From the NCBI GenBank assembly GCA_012932865.1, contig SAXG01000039.1, positions 366,506 to 430,505 on the forward strand: DNA of 64,000 bases, given 5' to 3'. The stretch comes from Amylostereum areolatum (Eukaryota; Basidiomycota; Agaricomycetes; Russulales; Stereaceae). The position numbers and the translations under genes were made by a program. Of the stretch, positions 22,250-33,641 are shown one piece after another (the first letter of the stretch is position 1; the number at the start of each line of letters is the position of its first letter). The notes beneath the pieces are model-generated. The model was not told the origin of the DNA. It searched no databases and saw only the letters and a list, made by a program, of their open reading frames with translations.

Positions 22250-23387
22250 TCATTCGCTTTCTTCCGAGGCGCTAGAATCCGAGCTCTCCTCTCCCTCCTC
22301 GTTGTTCCCGCCATCTTCAAGGTCACCAGGTTTGGCATCCACGTCTGAGTCTGAGTCCACAATCTTGCCTTCTGCGGCCATGCCCTCCTCCCAACCGGGC
22401 GGTATATTTGGTGCAAGGAGCTGCGAGACGTGCTCCTGCAGCAACATACCTAATGGCTGTTAGTAGAATAATAAACCAAGAGAACATGAAACATACTGAT
22501 AGCCATAAGCGCGGATCCGTCAAAAGCCCGGTACATGTCCCGCTCAGGCTCTTTCCTTTCCTTCGCTTTCCCCCTTCTTCGCTCTCTTTTTGCACTTGCC
22601 TTCTCATCATCCTCAAAGTCCTCCTCGCCATCGTCAAATTCATCTTCATCCTCGTGTCCTCCGGCACGGCTCCTATCAACGATTTCGTCCTCTTCGTCTT
22701 CGCTATCTTCCGCGCCTTCCTCGACCGAACCTCGTTTCTCCTTATCCCGCTGCTCTTTGCGCGCCTTCTTCTCCTTTCGATACTCGCGTCCGTTGTCCAG
22801 AAGCACTCCTCGTGCCGCGTAGTAATGGCTCGCGAAATAGTGAACGCATTTCAAAAGATCCTAAGTGATACAAAGAAAATGTAAGCATTTGATGAGTTGC
22901 AGAGTGAGCAACACACTGAAGACGGCGTCGGAAGCGTCGAGGGACCGTCGTCTGGTACTGTCTCGACTGTCTCCGGCAACCCTCCTTCAAGTAATCCGAG
23001 GTCTTCCTGGAACCGTATCCTCTTCATTCCTCTTGCTGTCTTTGCCTTCTTTCCGGTTTCCAGTTTATCGCCACTGCCTTCTCCTTCTCCTTCTCCGTTC
23101 TCTCCCCCCTCGCCAATCCTGATGTCAATAGTCTCCCTCTCTTCTGTGAGATCTTCATCCACCCGTTCTCGCTTCTTTACCTTGCCCAGGCCAGCAGCAT
23201 CCCGCGCGATCCAGTTCCCGCGGGCATCTTTTACAGCGTGTCTAACGGAACGCGCGTAGAGAGTTGTGGAAGGTTGGACTGTGGTACTAGGCTCGGTTGC
23301 GACCCGCGAGCCGTCTGGGTGTAGACGTAAAGAAGCAAGGTCATGGACAGTGTTGTAGCGCCGTTTCGTTTTCGATTGGGATGACAT
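22250..23387 (-). CDS. acidic, probably nuclear, hypothetical protein
   Basis: I do not recognise this family with confidence. Three exons give a basic start (MSSQSKTKRRYNTVHDLASL), a Lys/Glu-rich low-complexity middle, and then a helical, conserved-looking segment DLLKCVHYFASHYYAARGVL. A long charged linker follows (KEKKARKEQRDKEKR, then runs of Glu and Asp), and a second conserved-looking segment RDMYRAFDGSALMAISMLLQ with EHVSQLLAPNIPPGWEEG. The end is extremely acidic (EEGEESSDSSASEESE). The two hydrophobic helical segments separated by an acidic linker suggest a protein that folds with partners. The composition resembles nucleolar or transcription-related proteins, but that is only an impression. 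Both introns have canonical borders. Confidence 0.75.
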
Positions 23388-23697
23388 GGGATCGTAGAGA
23401 CGCGTCGTTGTTATTTATCTAATAAAATACGCGTCGACACACATTTTCACGTCACGCGGTGATGTCGAGATGTTTGACTCATGTTCATGTTGACATCCAT
23501 CCTTACATACCTTCTCAAATAAGTACAGTACTTCTTTCTCTGATCCAGCGAAAAAAAATAGAGATAGGTACAGTAGCATGGTGAGGGAAAGATACAGCAA
23601 TTCCAACACTAATTGAGCTAACTCTGCACAGGCGTTTCTCATCCTGTCTTACTTCAATATAAGTCATCATCAATAAGAAAAAGCTCAAGGAAAGAAT

Positions 23698-25930
23698 TCA
23701 TCGCCCAGCCGGTAGCAATCGTTTCTGCAACAATGGCAGCCGTGTCACGTCGATGATACCCACTCTACCCGACTCGAGCGCCATTGCGATTCGCTCTATC
23801 CTATTTCCAGATTCCTGCCACGCTATGTCGAATATACTCCGCTTCGGGCCCTCCGAGCGCCATGACCATACCTTATCCTTTTCCTGAAGGTGTACGAGCA
23901 CGTAAATATCATATGCCGCCAAGGAGAATTTGTAAAGAAGTACGCCACCTTAACATCGTAGACGTGAAGCCAGCCGTCGCCACTGCCTGTAGCAAGCCAC
24001 CGACCATTTTTACTGAAGGAAAGTGTGTACAGTGGTCGCTTGTGGTCGCTGAACACCATTAGGCAGTGTCCAGTGCTCGCGTCCCAGATCCGCGCGGAGT
24101 GATCAAAGGACGACCTACGTCGCAATAGTTCGTCTCATAACAAAAAAAGTGGGAAAGGGAGCGGGGCGTACGTTGCGATGACCTCGTATCCGGCAGAGTC
24201 ACCCCCCGCAGACCAGCTCACGCCGTTCACAGGCGCCGTATGACCGCGGAGGATGAGAGCCTCTTCTGAACGGTACGTTTTATTATCAGGAAGGCGTTTG
24301 ATGTGACTCGTCAGCCACACACGCGCTGTAGAGTCGTCCGCGCAGGATGCGAGTCGTGATCGTGAAGGGTTGAACCGGATTTGGTTTACTTCGTGTGTGT
24401 GACCACTACAATGGACTATGAATAAGGAAAACGCGCTCACAGAAGGGCTACATACATGAATGTTGTTATAGGCTTACTGCCATTGATGCTCATGATATGC
24501 ACGTTCTTATCCGCGCCACAGCACGCGAAAGTCTCGTTATCGAGCCAGTCCACGTCCAGACAACAATCTGAAATAGGTCAGAAAAAGGAAGTGAAGGTGC
24601 GGAATAGTGTAGTCACTTTCGTAAGTCGCCGCTTTATGTAGTTGGCGCGATGCGACGTTCCATACGCACGTCGTGCAATCCAAACTTGCAGATACCAGCC
24701 ATTTTCCATCCTTAGAGAATCGCGAGGCGAATACAGGAGCCTAAGGCAGAGAGTCGACTTGTCAAAGGGTTTAAGTCGGAAAACCTGACCACTTACCTGG
24801 TGTCTGTTTTCTGACATATACAGGTGCCCGTCCACGGTGACAATTCGAAGCATGGCGTCATAGGAGCCCAAAGCAAGGAGAGTGCCATCGAAGTTCCAGT
24901 CCAGAGAAGTGAGATCTCCATTGTCTGATTTCCCCCCATATTCCAACGTCATTGGGGGTTCAAAGGGCGGAGGCGCGAACCCGCCGTCTTTTGGCGGAGC
25001 GGGTACTTTCCATATATGCACGACGGCGTCCTTAGACCTAGAGGATGTTAGTATATCACGGGTTAATACGGCAAGGAAGTTATCATGCGGACCCTGTAGC
25101 CAGAAGTCCAGGGAGGATGGGATTCCAAGTGCACACAAAGACCTGGATATAATGTTCGGGTGCGGTGTAAAGGTGAGAATGACATACGCACCTCTGTTCG
25201 ATGTGATTGCAGCAGTCGAATCGCGTCGGGGTCCGTCTCGTCAAGTTCGGACGGCTGCAACATTTTGTTCACGGTTCCATCAGCGAGTGCGCGCTGGATC
25301 GTAGGGGCGACCTCTTTGTTGCTATCCTTCTTGAGTTTCGAGGCTAACACCGCTCGATTACAGGAAAGAATTAAGAAGAGAGACAAAAAACCCACGATCG
25401 GGAGTGGGTATCCCACTTTCCATTTCCTCTGTCCTCTGTCTCTTCTCCGACCGCATATCCTCAGTCGCAGGAGTGCTCCCTTTTCGTTTCGAGTCAGTCC
25501 CTCGCTGGGTCGGTCTAGATATTTCAATTGTAGGAACTTTGGCAAGGGAGGCGGAGGCAGACGACGACGTTTGCATGGGACCAGAGGAGCACCTATGATC
25601 TTCCAGGAGAGAAAACGGCGTTGTGCAATCGGTGGTCAATTGTTCATTGGGACCGAAGTGGGCCTCGACCTCTACATAGAGCATAGCCTTGCCCAAGAGG
25701 TCGATGAGTTCGCCATGCGGAATGTGCTTCTTGAAGTTATCAGACCTATCAAGACGCCCTTCCACTCGGAGGTTGAAGGCAGTGTGCTCGAAACCTGAGT
25801 TCGTTCGATGTAAGAACGCGTCCCGCCGCAAAAGGGGGTGTTGACGGACATACGCACCTGAATCTTTCAGATATGCGTATACCAGACAATTTACCTCATC
25901 AGAATCGATGAGAATAGGACCAGCGGTCAT
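23698..25930 (-). CDS. LisH-WD40 corepressor subunit, TBL1/Sif2 type
   Basis: This is a homologue of TBL1/TBLR1 and yeast Sif2, the WD40 scaffold of NCoR/SMRT or Set3C histone-deacetylase complexes in the nucleus. The N-terminus DEVNCLVYAYLKDSGFEHTA FNL is a LisH dimerisation motif. Next come HIPHGELIDLLGKAMLYVEV and a basic linker (TQRGTDSKRKGSTPATEDMR). The propeller follows, with repeats including DAVVHIWKVPAPPKDG, GDLTSLDWNFDGTLLALGSY, GHTHEVNQIRFNPSRSRLAS with DDSTARVW, ALILRGHTAPVNGVSWSAGG, SFDHSARIWDASTGHCLMVF and GRWLATGSGDGWLHVYDVK. It ends VGIIDVTRLPLLQKRLLPAG. There are roughly ten short introns and no frame break. It is divergent from the WDR23-type gene across 269 bp. The fungal complex it joins (Set3C-like) is inferred. 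Confidence 0.93.
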
Positions 25931-26024
25931 GGTGTGATGAGGGCGCGTGCGCGTGGGTGAACGGGAGATGGAGGACAGTTGAAGCCACTCAGGTGGCCAC
26001 TGGCGGGCGGCAGTTCAAAAGTTC

Positions 26025-26039
26025 AATCTTATCTCCAAT
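26025..26039 (+). promoter_or_regulatory. GATA-type decamer AATCTTATCT followed by CCAAT
   Basis: It lies in the 269-bp spacer between the two divergent WD40 genes. A second partial copy, ATCTTATCTT, lies at 26,059-26,068. The same decamer is found between GHITM-like/uL13m and just upstream of Sin3. Confidence 0.5.
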
Positions 26040-26199
26040 GCGAGTTGCTACTCGATCGATCTTATCTTACCACGTGAGAATGACGGTCATCGGCATCTCG
26101 CGCCCATCCATCCGACCCCAGACCCACTTATGTAGCTGTCCAGCATGGATTTCTCAGCACTAGCCTTTCTCTTCCCTTCGCACACGGCCACCCTCGGAC

Positions 26200-28792
26200 A
26201 TGTACGACGGCGAATCCGTCACCGCATCTGATGAGGAAACTCTTGAAGAACAGATCCACCATCAAGCGCACACTGGGGATTCAGGGGAGTCGAGGATAGG
26301 CCAGATACTACGAAGTGCGTGCGTACTACCAATCTCCCTGCTCACATATTAAACGTGGAATGCGCAACAGCCATGATAGAACTCCAGGCCATGGCTAACC
26401 AGGCCCAGGGTGCCGACGTACCCGCCTCGCACTCCACGACTCGCACAATCACTCTTGAACAGCTTTTTGGGGACAGTGAGATACCTTTCCGTCTAACTCG
26501 CATGCAAACAGAAGACGAGGTCGAGCCATTGTATCAATCAGCTGCCGTACTCACAGCTGAGGAAGAGGGTGCGGAGGAAGAAGAAGAGGGGGAAGACGAA
26601 TACGACTCCGATGAAGATTCGCAGGTAGTCGAAGAACCGCAACGAGGGTCACATGTCTATCGCTTTTTACGTGGCGCACGGCAAGGAACCCGCAATCATT
26701 TCAAGGAAGTTAGAGCACCACAGGAGGCTGGTGTTAGTCTCCTCCTGAGTGGGGAGTTCGGAAGGGTTCGGCCAAAGATAAACGTTAGGTCAGGAAACAG
26801 AAATATCTCCCAGCAGGTATTCTCCGGGAGGACGCGCTCTCGTCGATTTCACAAAGAGGACATTACTGGCGTTCGTGTTCGCACCGTTGTATCTTTGCTT
26901 GACAGCTGAACGCGATCTCATACATCGCAGGATCTCGTGCCCAACACCCATGGTACAGCCGTGGCATCTTACGATGAGAATGTCTATTCGGGTCAATTCT
27001 CCGCAGGTGCGCACACTTGCAGCGATTCCTTGTAACTATACCTGACCGTCGCTATCAGATTCCTCCTTTTATTACACTGGAACTCAGCGTATGGCGTTGC
27101 TCCCGTCCGCTAGTTTGTGAGCTCACCTTTGGCGAAGACTTCAAGATTCACGTCTACGATGTAACCCAACCACCGTCCAAATACGAACGTCCAAAGGTTT
27201 CGAACAGACGGCGTCATCTCTACGAAGAAAGGAGCCAAACGACTCTGAGGACGATCAAGACGATTAATGGCATCGAGGGACGGTGGACTATGACCGATAC
27301 CCACCTGAGCCCTGATAACGAAAGGTATAATTGCTTTCCTTGGTACCTTCAACGATTCTTACCGGGTATATAGGATCATTTATTCCTCGATTGTGAGCTT
27401 TTTGCGGTTGTTCACCCAACCGTATACAAAGCTAACGTCGCGAAGACCCCCGTAGTGCATATGGCGACCACACTCGACTCTTCAGAGGTTCAACACTCGT
27501 TTAATTTTGCGGATCGACGGTCTCGCGTCCCTGCATGGGGTTATGATCCCAACGACTTTTTTGGTATCTGGAGTTGTCGATTTTCCGCGGACGGCAACGA
27601 AATCGTTGCTGGTGGCAGTAAGAAGATTTTTGGTGCGTCGACATGATTCTACTTCACCGTAATTCTGAATACCTCCCTTTAGTGTATGATATCTTGGCGG
27701 ACAGGCGTACCGTCAAAATTGATGCTCATCAAGAGGATGTAAATGTGAGGCCTTGTTTCCCCACCGTCTCGAAGGCATAATTCTTATAGCCCCTTAGAGT
27801 TGCTGCTGGGCCGATGCGGCGTCCGGAAATGTCCTCGTTAGTGCATCTGACGATACTTTTGTGAAAGTCTGGTGCGTTTAAGGCCGGGCCTCCCAATGAA
27901 TCGCCGTAACCAAACTTCCACAGGGATCGCCGATCTCTAGGCTCGTCGCAGAGGCCTTCTGGCGTTTTGATCGGCCATACCGAAGGCATCACCAATGTTT
28001 CTGCGAAAGGCGATGGTCGTTATATCATTTCGAATGGCAAAGACCAAGCGCTTCGTCTATGGGATCTTCGCAAGATGCGTTCGAACGAGGAATACGAGGC
28101 CGTGGCCGACAAGCAGTACGGTATTCCCTCCTACGACTACCGGTATGTGGTATCACCCCCCCCCCCCCCCCCCCCCCCATCACACAAGATTCTTATAACA
28201 CTGCGCGGACAGTTATTCATACTATCCAAAGCCGCGCTACGCAGCTCATCCGAAAGACTGTAGTGTCATGACCTATCGCGGCCACAGCGTGATGCAGACG
28301 CTAATACGATGCCACTTCAGTCCTGCCGAGACAACTGGCAGCCAGTATATCTATTCCGGCTCCTCTGATGGCAGGGTTCACGTATGTCCAACATCCTCCA
28401 CCCCCTCCCATCCATCCTGATCAGGGTGTCTTTAGATCTGGTCGCTGGATGGACGGGTCGTACAAGTCCTTGACCGTGCCTATACCAACCCCATGGCGTT
28501 TGACCCTTCAGGAGCCGAGCCCCCACAAACGACCGGCGAAAGGGAGATTGTCTGCGTCCGCGACGTTAGTTGGCATTCGAAAGAACCCGTCATCTTCAGT
28601 GCAGGATTTGAAACGGAGACCAAAAGCAGCATCGTCGCACGGCATGAATGGAAGGGTCTTTCTAAGACCCCAGGCGCGTTGGAGGACCATGTTGAGAAAC
28701 AGAAGCTGGAGAGAGCGCAACGTGCGCAGGGGAGGTCGCAGACCCGGAGGAGAATGCCGGGACATCTTGAATCGGATGACGAGACGGAGTAG
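26200..28792 (+). CDS. WDR23/DCAF11-type WD40 protein (CRL4 substrate receptor)
   Basis: This is a homologue of WDR23/DCAF11, which presents substrates to the CUL4-DDB1 ubiquitin ligase (in animals including Nrf2-family factors). It starts MYDGESVTASDEETLEEQIH at 26,200. Next come RTITLEQLFGDSEIPFRLTR, a Glu/Asp-rich stretch, SHVYRFLRGARQGTRNHFKE, the family block NISQQVFSGRTRSRRF, and DLVPNTHGTAVASYDENVYS GQFS. Propeller repeats follow, including IWSCRFSADGNEIVAGGSKK, ADRRTVKIDAHQEDVNSCCW, VKVWDRRSLGSSQRPSGVLI GHTEG, and ALRLWDLRKMRS. WDRR and WDLR fit the WDxR (DWD) pattern that contacts DDB1. It ends RMPGHLESDDETE. About nine introns are present. One intron contains a 23-nt poly(C) run at 28,156-28,178. 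Confidence 0.92.
28156..28178 (+). repeat. poly(C) tract of 23 nt in an intron
   Basis: This is an uninterrupted run of 23 C within the intron that follows PSYDYR of the WDR23-type gene, about 15 nt after the GTATGT donor. It is polypyrimidine-like but far from the acceptor. Confidence 0.9.
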
Positions 28793-29072
28793 ACGTGGAC
28801 TGGTGGATGGATTAGTTGAAATGACTTGCAGAGTCGTTATGTACTCCTCTGTACTATGTATTTGTTGTACCGAGTATGTGTATCCAGTGTAGTTTTAGTT
28901 GCGCTATATGTCTCGGGCCAGCGTCAGATTGTGGATTGAGATCTGAGACCCTATGGTAGGGTTGGGGTTTATATCCCAGCAGGGTTGGCAGCACTTGGCA
29001 GCACTGCACGGAGTTCAGAATTGTTGTGATCCCAGCTACTCTGGTTCCCACCGCCTCCCATCTTGAATCGCC

Positions 29073-30011
29073 ATGAACTTCCCCGACCACGGATTCCCCC
29101 ACGGATACTTTATCATACGTTCCGTAGCCTCAGACAGACTCCTCGACATTGCTGGTGACACCTCGGACGACGGCGCGGAATTGCACCTGTGGCCCGAGAA
29201 GGAGAAGTCGCTGGTCGAGAGTGAGCTGGAGTGATCATGATCTCTTCTCATCACTCACGACTAAGAGGGTCTCAGGCTTCCGAGATCCAGAGGCTAACAA
29301 CCAGGTTGGTAGTGACTGAATATAAACAGAACGCAGCGAGCTCACGGTCGAACAAGGTCTTTTACATCGACACGGCGGGCGCTCTGTGTGTCCGATCGGC
29401 GGGTCATGCGGTAGATATTGAAGGTGAGCATCTACCTCTCATGCTCAACGTCCGTCCTAATACTACAATAAATAGACGGCTGTCCCGTCCTCCGCCACCG
29501 TCGTCCAGTCTCGCCTCCCTACCCAAACGCCTACTCGCACCCGCTCCCACAGTTTCATTACTCATCGCTCACAGGGCACATCACTGTAACGTTTGAATCA
29601 GACCCTGCATACCCGGATTACCCTAATCCTAACGGTCCATGGCGTTACAAGACCTATTATCTCACTTCCATCCCTGAGCGTCGTCCTCGCACGCTCATGG
29701 ACGATGCTTCCGACGCTATCGCCACAGCATTCCGTTCTCCAATGTCCCTGTTTTCCATTCCCAACCTTCAGAACATTCAAATGCCTACAAGCCCGAGCGC
29801 ACCTCAGGAGACATTTGACCTTAGGGAAGACGAGATTGAGGAGCAGGATCGGGCGGAAGAAAACGAGGCGGACGATTCACCAGAAAAGGGGAGAAAGGCG
29901 AGGGTTGTAGGGACAAGTGAAGAAGAGGATAAGCGACTGGGAGAAAGTGCGAAGAGGAGGAGACTTTGGGAGGTGTTGCCGCTGAGAAGGGCCCCGGCGA
30001 AGACAACATGA
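29073..30011 (+). CDS. beta-trefoil (ricin-B-lectin-like fold) domain protein
   Basis: The N-terminus MNFPDHGFPHGYFIIRSVAS DRLLDIAGDTSDDGAELHLW PEKEKSLVE resembles the first repeat of a ricin-B-type beta-trefoil: G.F.IRS..S...LD...G...DG..L.LW. Downstream are QVFYIDTAGALCVRSAGHAV DIE, HITVTFESDPAYPDYPN, and RPRTLMDDASDAIATAF. A charged C-terminal region follows (DLREDEIEEQDRAEENEADD, then RRLWEVLPLRRAPAKTT). There is no signal peptide, so it is probably cytosolic. Carbohydrate binding is not assured: fungal cytosolic proteins of this fold often lack proven ligands. The junctions around 29,220-29,330 use two very short introns and are approximate. Nothing suggests a catalytic chain. Confidence 0.75.
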
Positions 30012-30547
30012 TCCGGGGCACTCAGGTATCTTATATGTTCATCGTTTATTGTTTTCACCGTGCTCTGCTCATGCATATCGTTCTCCTGCTATGCAACTTA
30101 TGTACCATCTCTGCGTCGTGCATCAGTACCAGTCATAATAGTACTTGGACACTATAGTTAGTGACTCGACACACTATTCAGCTCATGAGTCCACGGTTTG
30201 AACAGGTTAGACTCTGAGTCAGAATCGAGCAGTGATACTAATCCATCCATACTGCAAGATGGGGGCTACTGGACCACGTCGATCCTGGGGCGTGATGCCC
30301 AACGCGTTAAGTCCAAAGTCGGAGGAATCACTTATCCGAAATTTCCTTCCAGCGCGAAGCTGCCGCCGAGCGGGCGAATTACTTGCGAGAATCCAGTCAA
30401 TTTCATTCAGCGAATACTTAGATGTATTTCACTGCTGATCACATAGATTTAGGCACTACAGTCAAACCACTAGATGCAGCCTGATCCCAAAGAAAACCAC
30501 ACATTTACCCAGATGAAGAGAAGTGAGAGGTGCCGTCGTCGCAACGC
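30012..30547. other. intergenic, convergent 3' ends
   Basis: Short open frames here lack protein character. No RNA gene is seen. The region probably contains both 3' UTRs. Confidence 0.5.
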
Positions 30548-31234
30548 TCAAGAGGACGTGACAAAGACTTGGTCAGCGGTGCAAACGACCTAAAATTGCA
30601 ACAAGATGTCAGAATACAACTAAGTACCATGGAATTTAAAAAAGTAAACCGCACCTCTCCGGGATATAAAAGCGTGCAATCGGAACCCACGTTCGGGTTG
30701 TTGGCGAGGAGGGTAGAAAGGTCGATTCCTGCCGCATCTGCGATGGCGGCGCAGAAGTCACCGCTCTGTACCACGTACGTGGTAGTGCAATCTTCGCCGA
30801 CGAGGCCCAAGCACAAGGGCTAAAACAGGAACTGAGAAACGATGTGTAAAAAACTGGAAAACAGGACACAAACCTCGCCCAGCGCCAGGTTGGTGCAGCC
30901 AGCGTTGATCTTGTCCGAATTCACAGTCGCCAGCTGGTACCTAGAAGGTGTTACATGTAAAGACCAAAGACACGATTAGAGAATAAATATATAACACGTA
31001 CGTGGACACATTCTGCGCGGCCGAAATACCGTCACAGGTGTCGCCGAGCCGCACAGTATAGGTCCGCGTACAGTTCGATTGATCTTGGGCGATAGTACCG
31101 GAGAAGATGACGGAGGCAAGCGCGATGAAAGGGGGCAACGGGGAACATGGCGAGAACGTAAAACAATAAAGGAGGGGATAAAGAAAACTGATAGTGACTA
31201 GTCGCGGAGAGGACGAGGGCACTGAGGAGTACAT
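30548..31234 (-). CDS. secreted two-LysM-domain protein
   Basis: This is a small secreted chitin/peptidoglycan-binding protein. A hydrophobic segment PFIALASVIFSGTIAQ acts as signal peptide, followed by DQSNCTRTYTVRLGDTCDGI SAAQNVST (LysM 1) with INAGCTNLALGEPLCLGL. Then come CTTTYVVQSGDFCAAIADAA and LLANNPNVGSDCTLLYPGE (LysM 2), ending VVCTADQVFVTSS. Cysteines bracket each repeat as in fungal LysM proteins, which bind chitin oligomers in the cell wall or mask them from hosts. Introns are short and consistent. The start is doubtful. The frame is open up to an ATG at 31,234, but a TATA box lies only 17 nt before it. A closer ATG near 31,149 gives a better signal peptide only if the G5 run at 31,131-31,135 is one base too long. 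Confidence 0.85.
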
Positions 31235-31250
31235 ACAGCGAGGATCCCCG

Positions 31251-31260
31251 CTATTTATAC
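31251..31260 (-). promoter_or_regulatory. TATA box of the LysM gene
   Basis: The minus-strand sequence GTATAAATAG matches the TATA consensus, 17 nt before the most upstream in-frame ATG. Confidence 0.6.
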
Positions 31261-33043
31261 TCGATGGTATGAGTTCGGTGTCCCCACGAGAGTCATATTC
31301 CGTTTGATGTCAGGGGGAATTTACGTGCAAGCACACGGAAAAGTCACGAAAATACCACGACCGTGACTCTAGATGAACCCTGCGGGACAAGTTTTACACC
31401 TCGTCAGTATACGTTTAAATGAGGGAAACGGGATGTCGTGCCTCGCCCCTTGGTCGATCATCGGCCAGACGATTATTTTCCTGTGATCCAGCGGTGTGAA
31501 TCATGGGAATATGATGCGCGCACTGCGAAACAGCGGCCGACGCATTTTTGAAGGACGTAAGAAGCGAGTGGGCGCCGTAGGCATGTGGGTCCAGGGCGCC
31601 CACAAGTGATCAACCCTGTGATTTGAGTTGATTCGCGCATTGACCCATGTCCTGTCGTCCCACCGCAGTGCAGGTTTCTCGAATGATTTTGTTCACTTAC
31701 GGTGTGCCAATGGTCACATTAAGAACAGCATCGATGGTGATTATATTGTGTAAATGTGTGTAGGTACAGTAAGGGACACTAGCACAGGGTAGGGGGTACA
31801 ATGGCAGGATAACTGGTGTATGTGCAGTATGAATGAGACAGCAACTGAGCAAGAACAGGTCAAAATGAGCGGTCAAGCAGTCAAGCAGTCATAACGCTCA
31901 CCGTTCTCGCCACTGACCGAAATTGGAGGAGAGCCTCAGGAGCCATTTGAGTAGAGCAAAAAAGAGTATTTTCATGCATAACTCACCTTGAATTTGGAGT
32001 AGTATCCGCGAGGACGGAAGAGATTGTGTTGCTGTAGAGACATTGTGGCAAGGGGATTGAAGGTTGCGCTAGTCGAAGTGGGCGTGGACGTGGACGTGAA
32101 CAGTGTGTGCGCTGGGCCGCTGGCACTGGCGGCCTCGGCCCTCAGGCGCCGCGGTGATGTCACGTGCATCGAGCGACTTTCTTCATCGCTAAGTTGCAAG
32201 TTTTCACTTATAAGTCGCTGTTCCTCATTAGCTGTAGACGCTAGCAGCGTATCAGGCTACACATTACTCACAATTCCTAATTCAATGGTGGTATAGTAAG
32301 AAATGAATACAAGCCCGAAGTGTTGCTGAAGTGTTAGGAAGGGATGGAGAAGCACCAGTGAGGGCCAGCCTCAAGCCGCCGCAAGCGTTCCAACGCCGGG
32401 CAGGCATCGCCCCGGCGTCGGATCGAGTCTGAGGCCAGGGTTGATACGGGCTTTTCGTGTTGGCCTCGGTTCGGCGACGATTTGTGGCAGAATCAGATCG
32501 AATCACCCGGATTGTCCCGTAAACGAAGCCGGAGACGTATCATCCACTAGCCGGGGTCGGATCAACACTGCTTTATTTTACTCGATTTCGGCCACCAAAC
32601 ACCCACGGCCGTGTAATGTCTAAGGTGCCGAGTATGCCATATCAAGATCCAGCATATTGGCCTAGTACACAGTCAGAGGGAAAACCCTATCCTGTCACCG
32701 GTGTAAGTTGTGCATAAGTAAAACTTGAAGCGCTTGAAGCTGGAAGATAATAAACATGCGAGACAACCGTACGCGTCGGACCTAGATAGATATTGTACTG
32801 AGACCTCTCCAGGCTTCTCCAGTAGTCTCCAGTCCGCTCGTTATTCGACCCCGAGGGAGCTTGGTAACACGGTACTAGTTAGTAGCTGCTAGCATCGCCC
32901 CAAAGCGGTGTTACATAAAAGGCTCAATGTTCAACTTCCTGTCATGAGCGCGTGGGCCACCAAGCTGGAGTCTTCCTATCCTAGCTTGCGCCTAGCTACT
33001 TGATTCTTCTTGTTTGTTGACACACCGGATCCGACCGCTGGAC

Positions 33044-33070
33044 TTGAACGTTGAACGTTGAACGTTGAAC
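33044..33070. repeat. heptamer tandem repeat TTGAACG
   Basis: Nearly four perfect copies of TTGAACG abut each other. It differs by two bases from the TTGAAGC heptamer at 6,524. Confidence 0.85.
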
Positions 33071-33368
33071 TTTGGAGCTTGGCGCGTGAAGAACGACGGA
33101 TCGAGCACGACCCAGTGAGGTATATTTATGCGACTGCGGCCAAGACCTTGAGCGGTTGACACCGCCCACACCGGTGAGCGAGATAACTGCGTTGGCTGTA
33201 CGATAGAATCCAGTCTGTGCTTCTGGGCAGTACCAAAAGGATAGCAGGCTGCAGGCGGCCGTGTCAGGCCGTGTAACATACCAACCATGGGACCGTCGGC
33301 AGCAGTATAATGCAAGTAACTTTGTCATTTCCTTCTCGCTCAGCGCAATCTTGTTGGCTGACTCCATA

Positions 33369-33388
33369 GCTGAGCGCTGAGCGCTGAG
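33369..33388. repeat. heptamer tandem repeat GCTGAGC
   Basis: Almost three perfect copies of GCTGAGC lie upstream of the PalI gene. The reverse complement of the same unit recurs at 63,208-63,223. Confidence 0.8.
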
Positions 33389-33641
33389 TTTTGGCACGGG
33401 TCAGGATGAGGAAGGAAAACTGAAGAGGGGTACTAGTATAAGTACCGCCGAGGAATGGATCCGGAAATGAGAGAAGAGGTCAAAAAAGTTCAATGTATGA
33501 GCGTCTTCCCACGGCACTCATAGCCTCCTCAGTTCGCTCGCGGGTCAGCAACCGTTCTTCTGCTCGCCGAGTATCTCTCTTCCTGCCCTCATCCTCTTTT
33601 CATAACTTATTTCTGAACCGGAGTATCTCAAACATTGCACA

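Larger units (their letters stand above)
31235..33641. other. long intergenic region (2.4 kb)
   Basis: I find no gene. It contains the LysM promoter at its left end, a heptamer repeat (33,044-33,070), a second heptamer repeat (33,369-33,388) and the PalI promoter at its right end. Short open frames overlap on both strands with no protein-like composition. No LTR ends or terminal repeats were recognised. Confidence 0.5.

Noticed and set aside
33141..33148. GCCAAG, the core PacC/Rim101 site, upstream of PalI
   Set aside because: A single hexamer hit in several hundred bases of promoter is expected by chance; there is no cluster.
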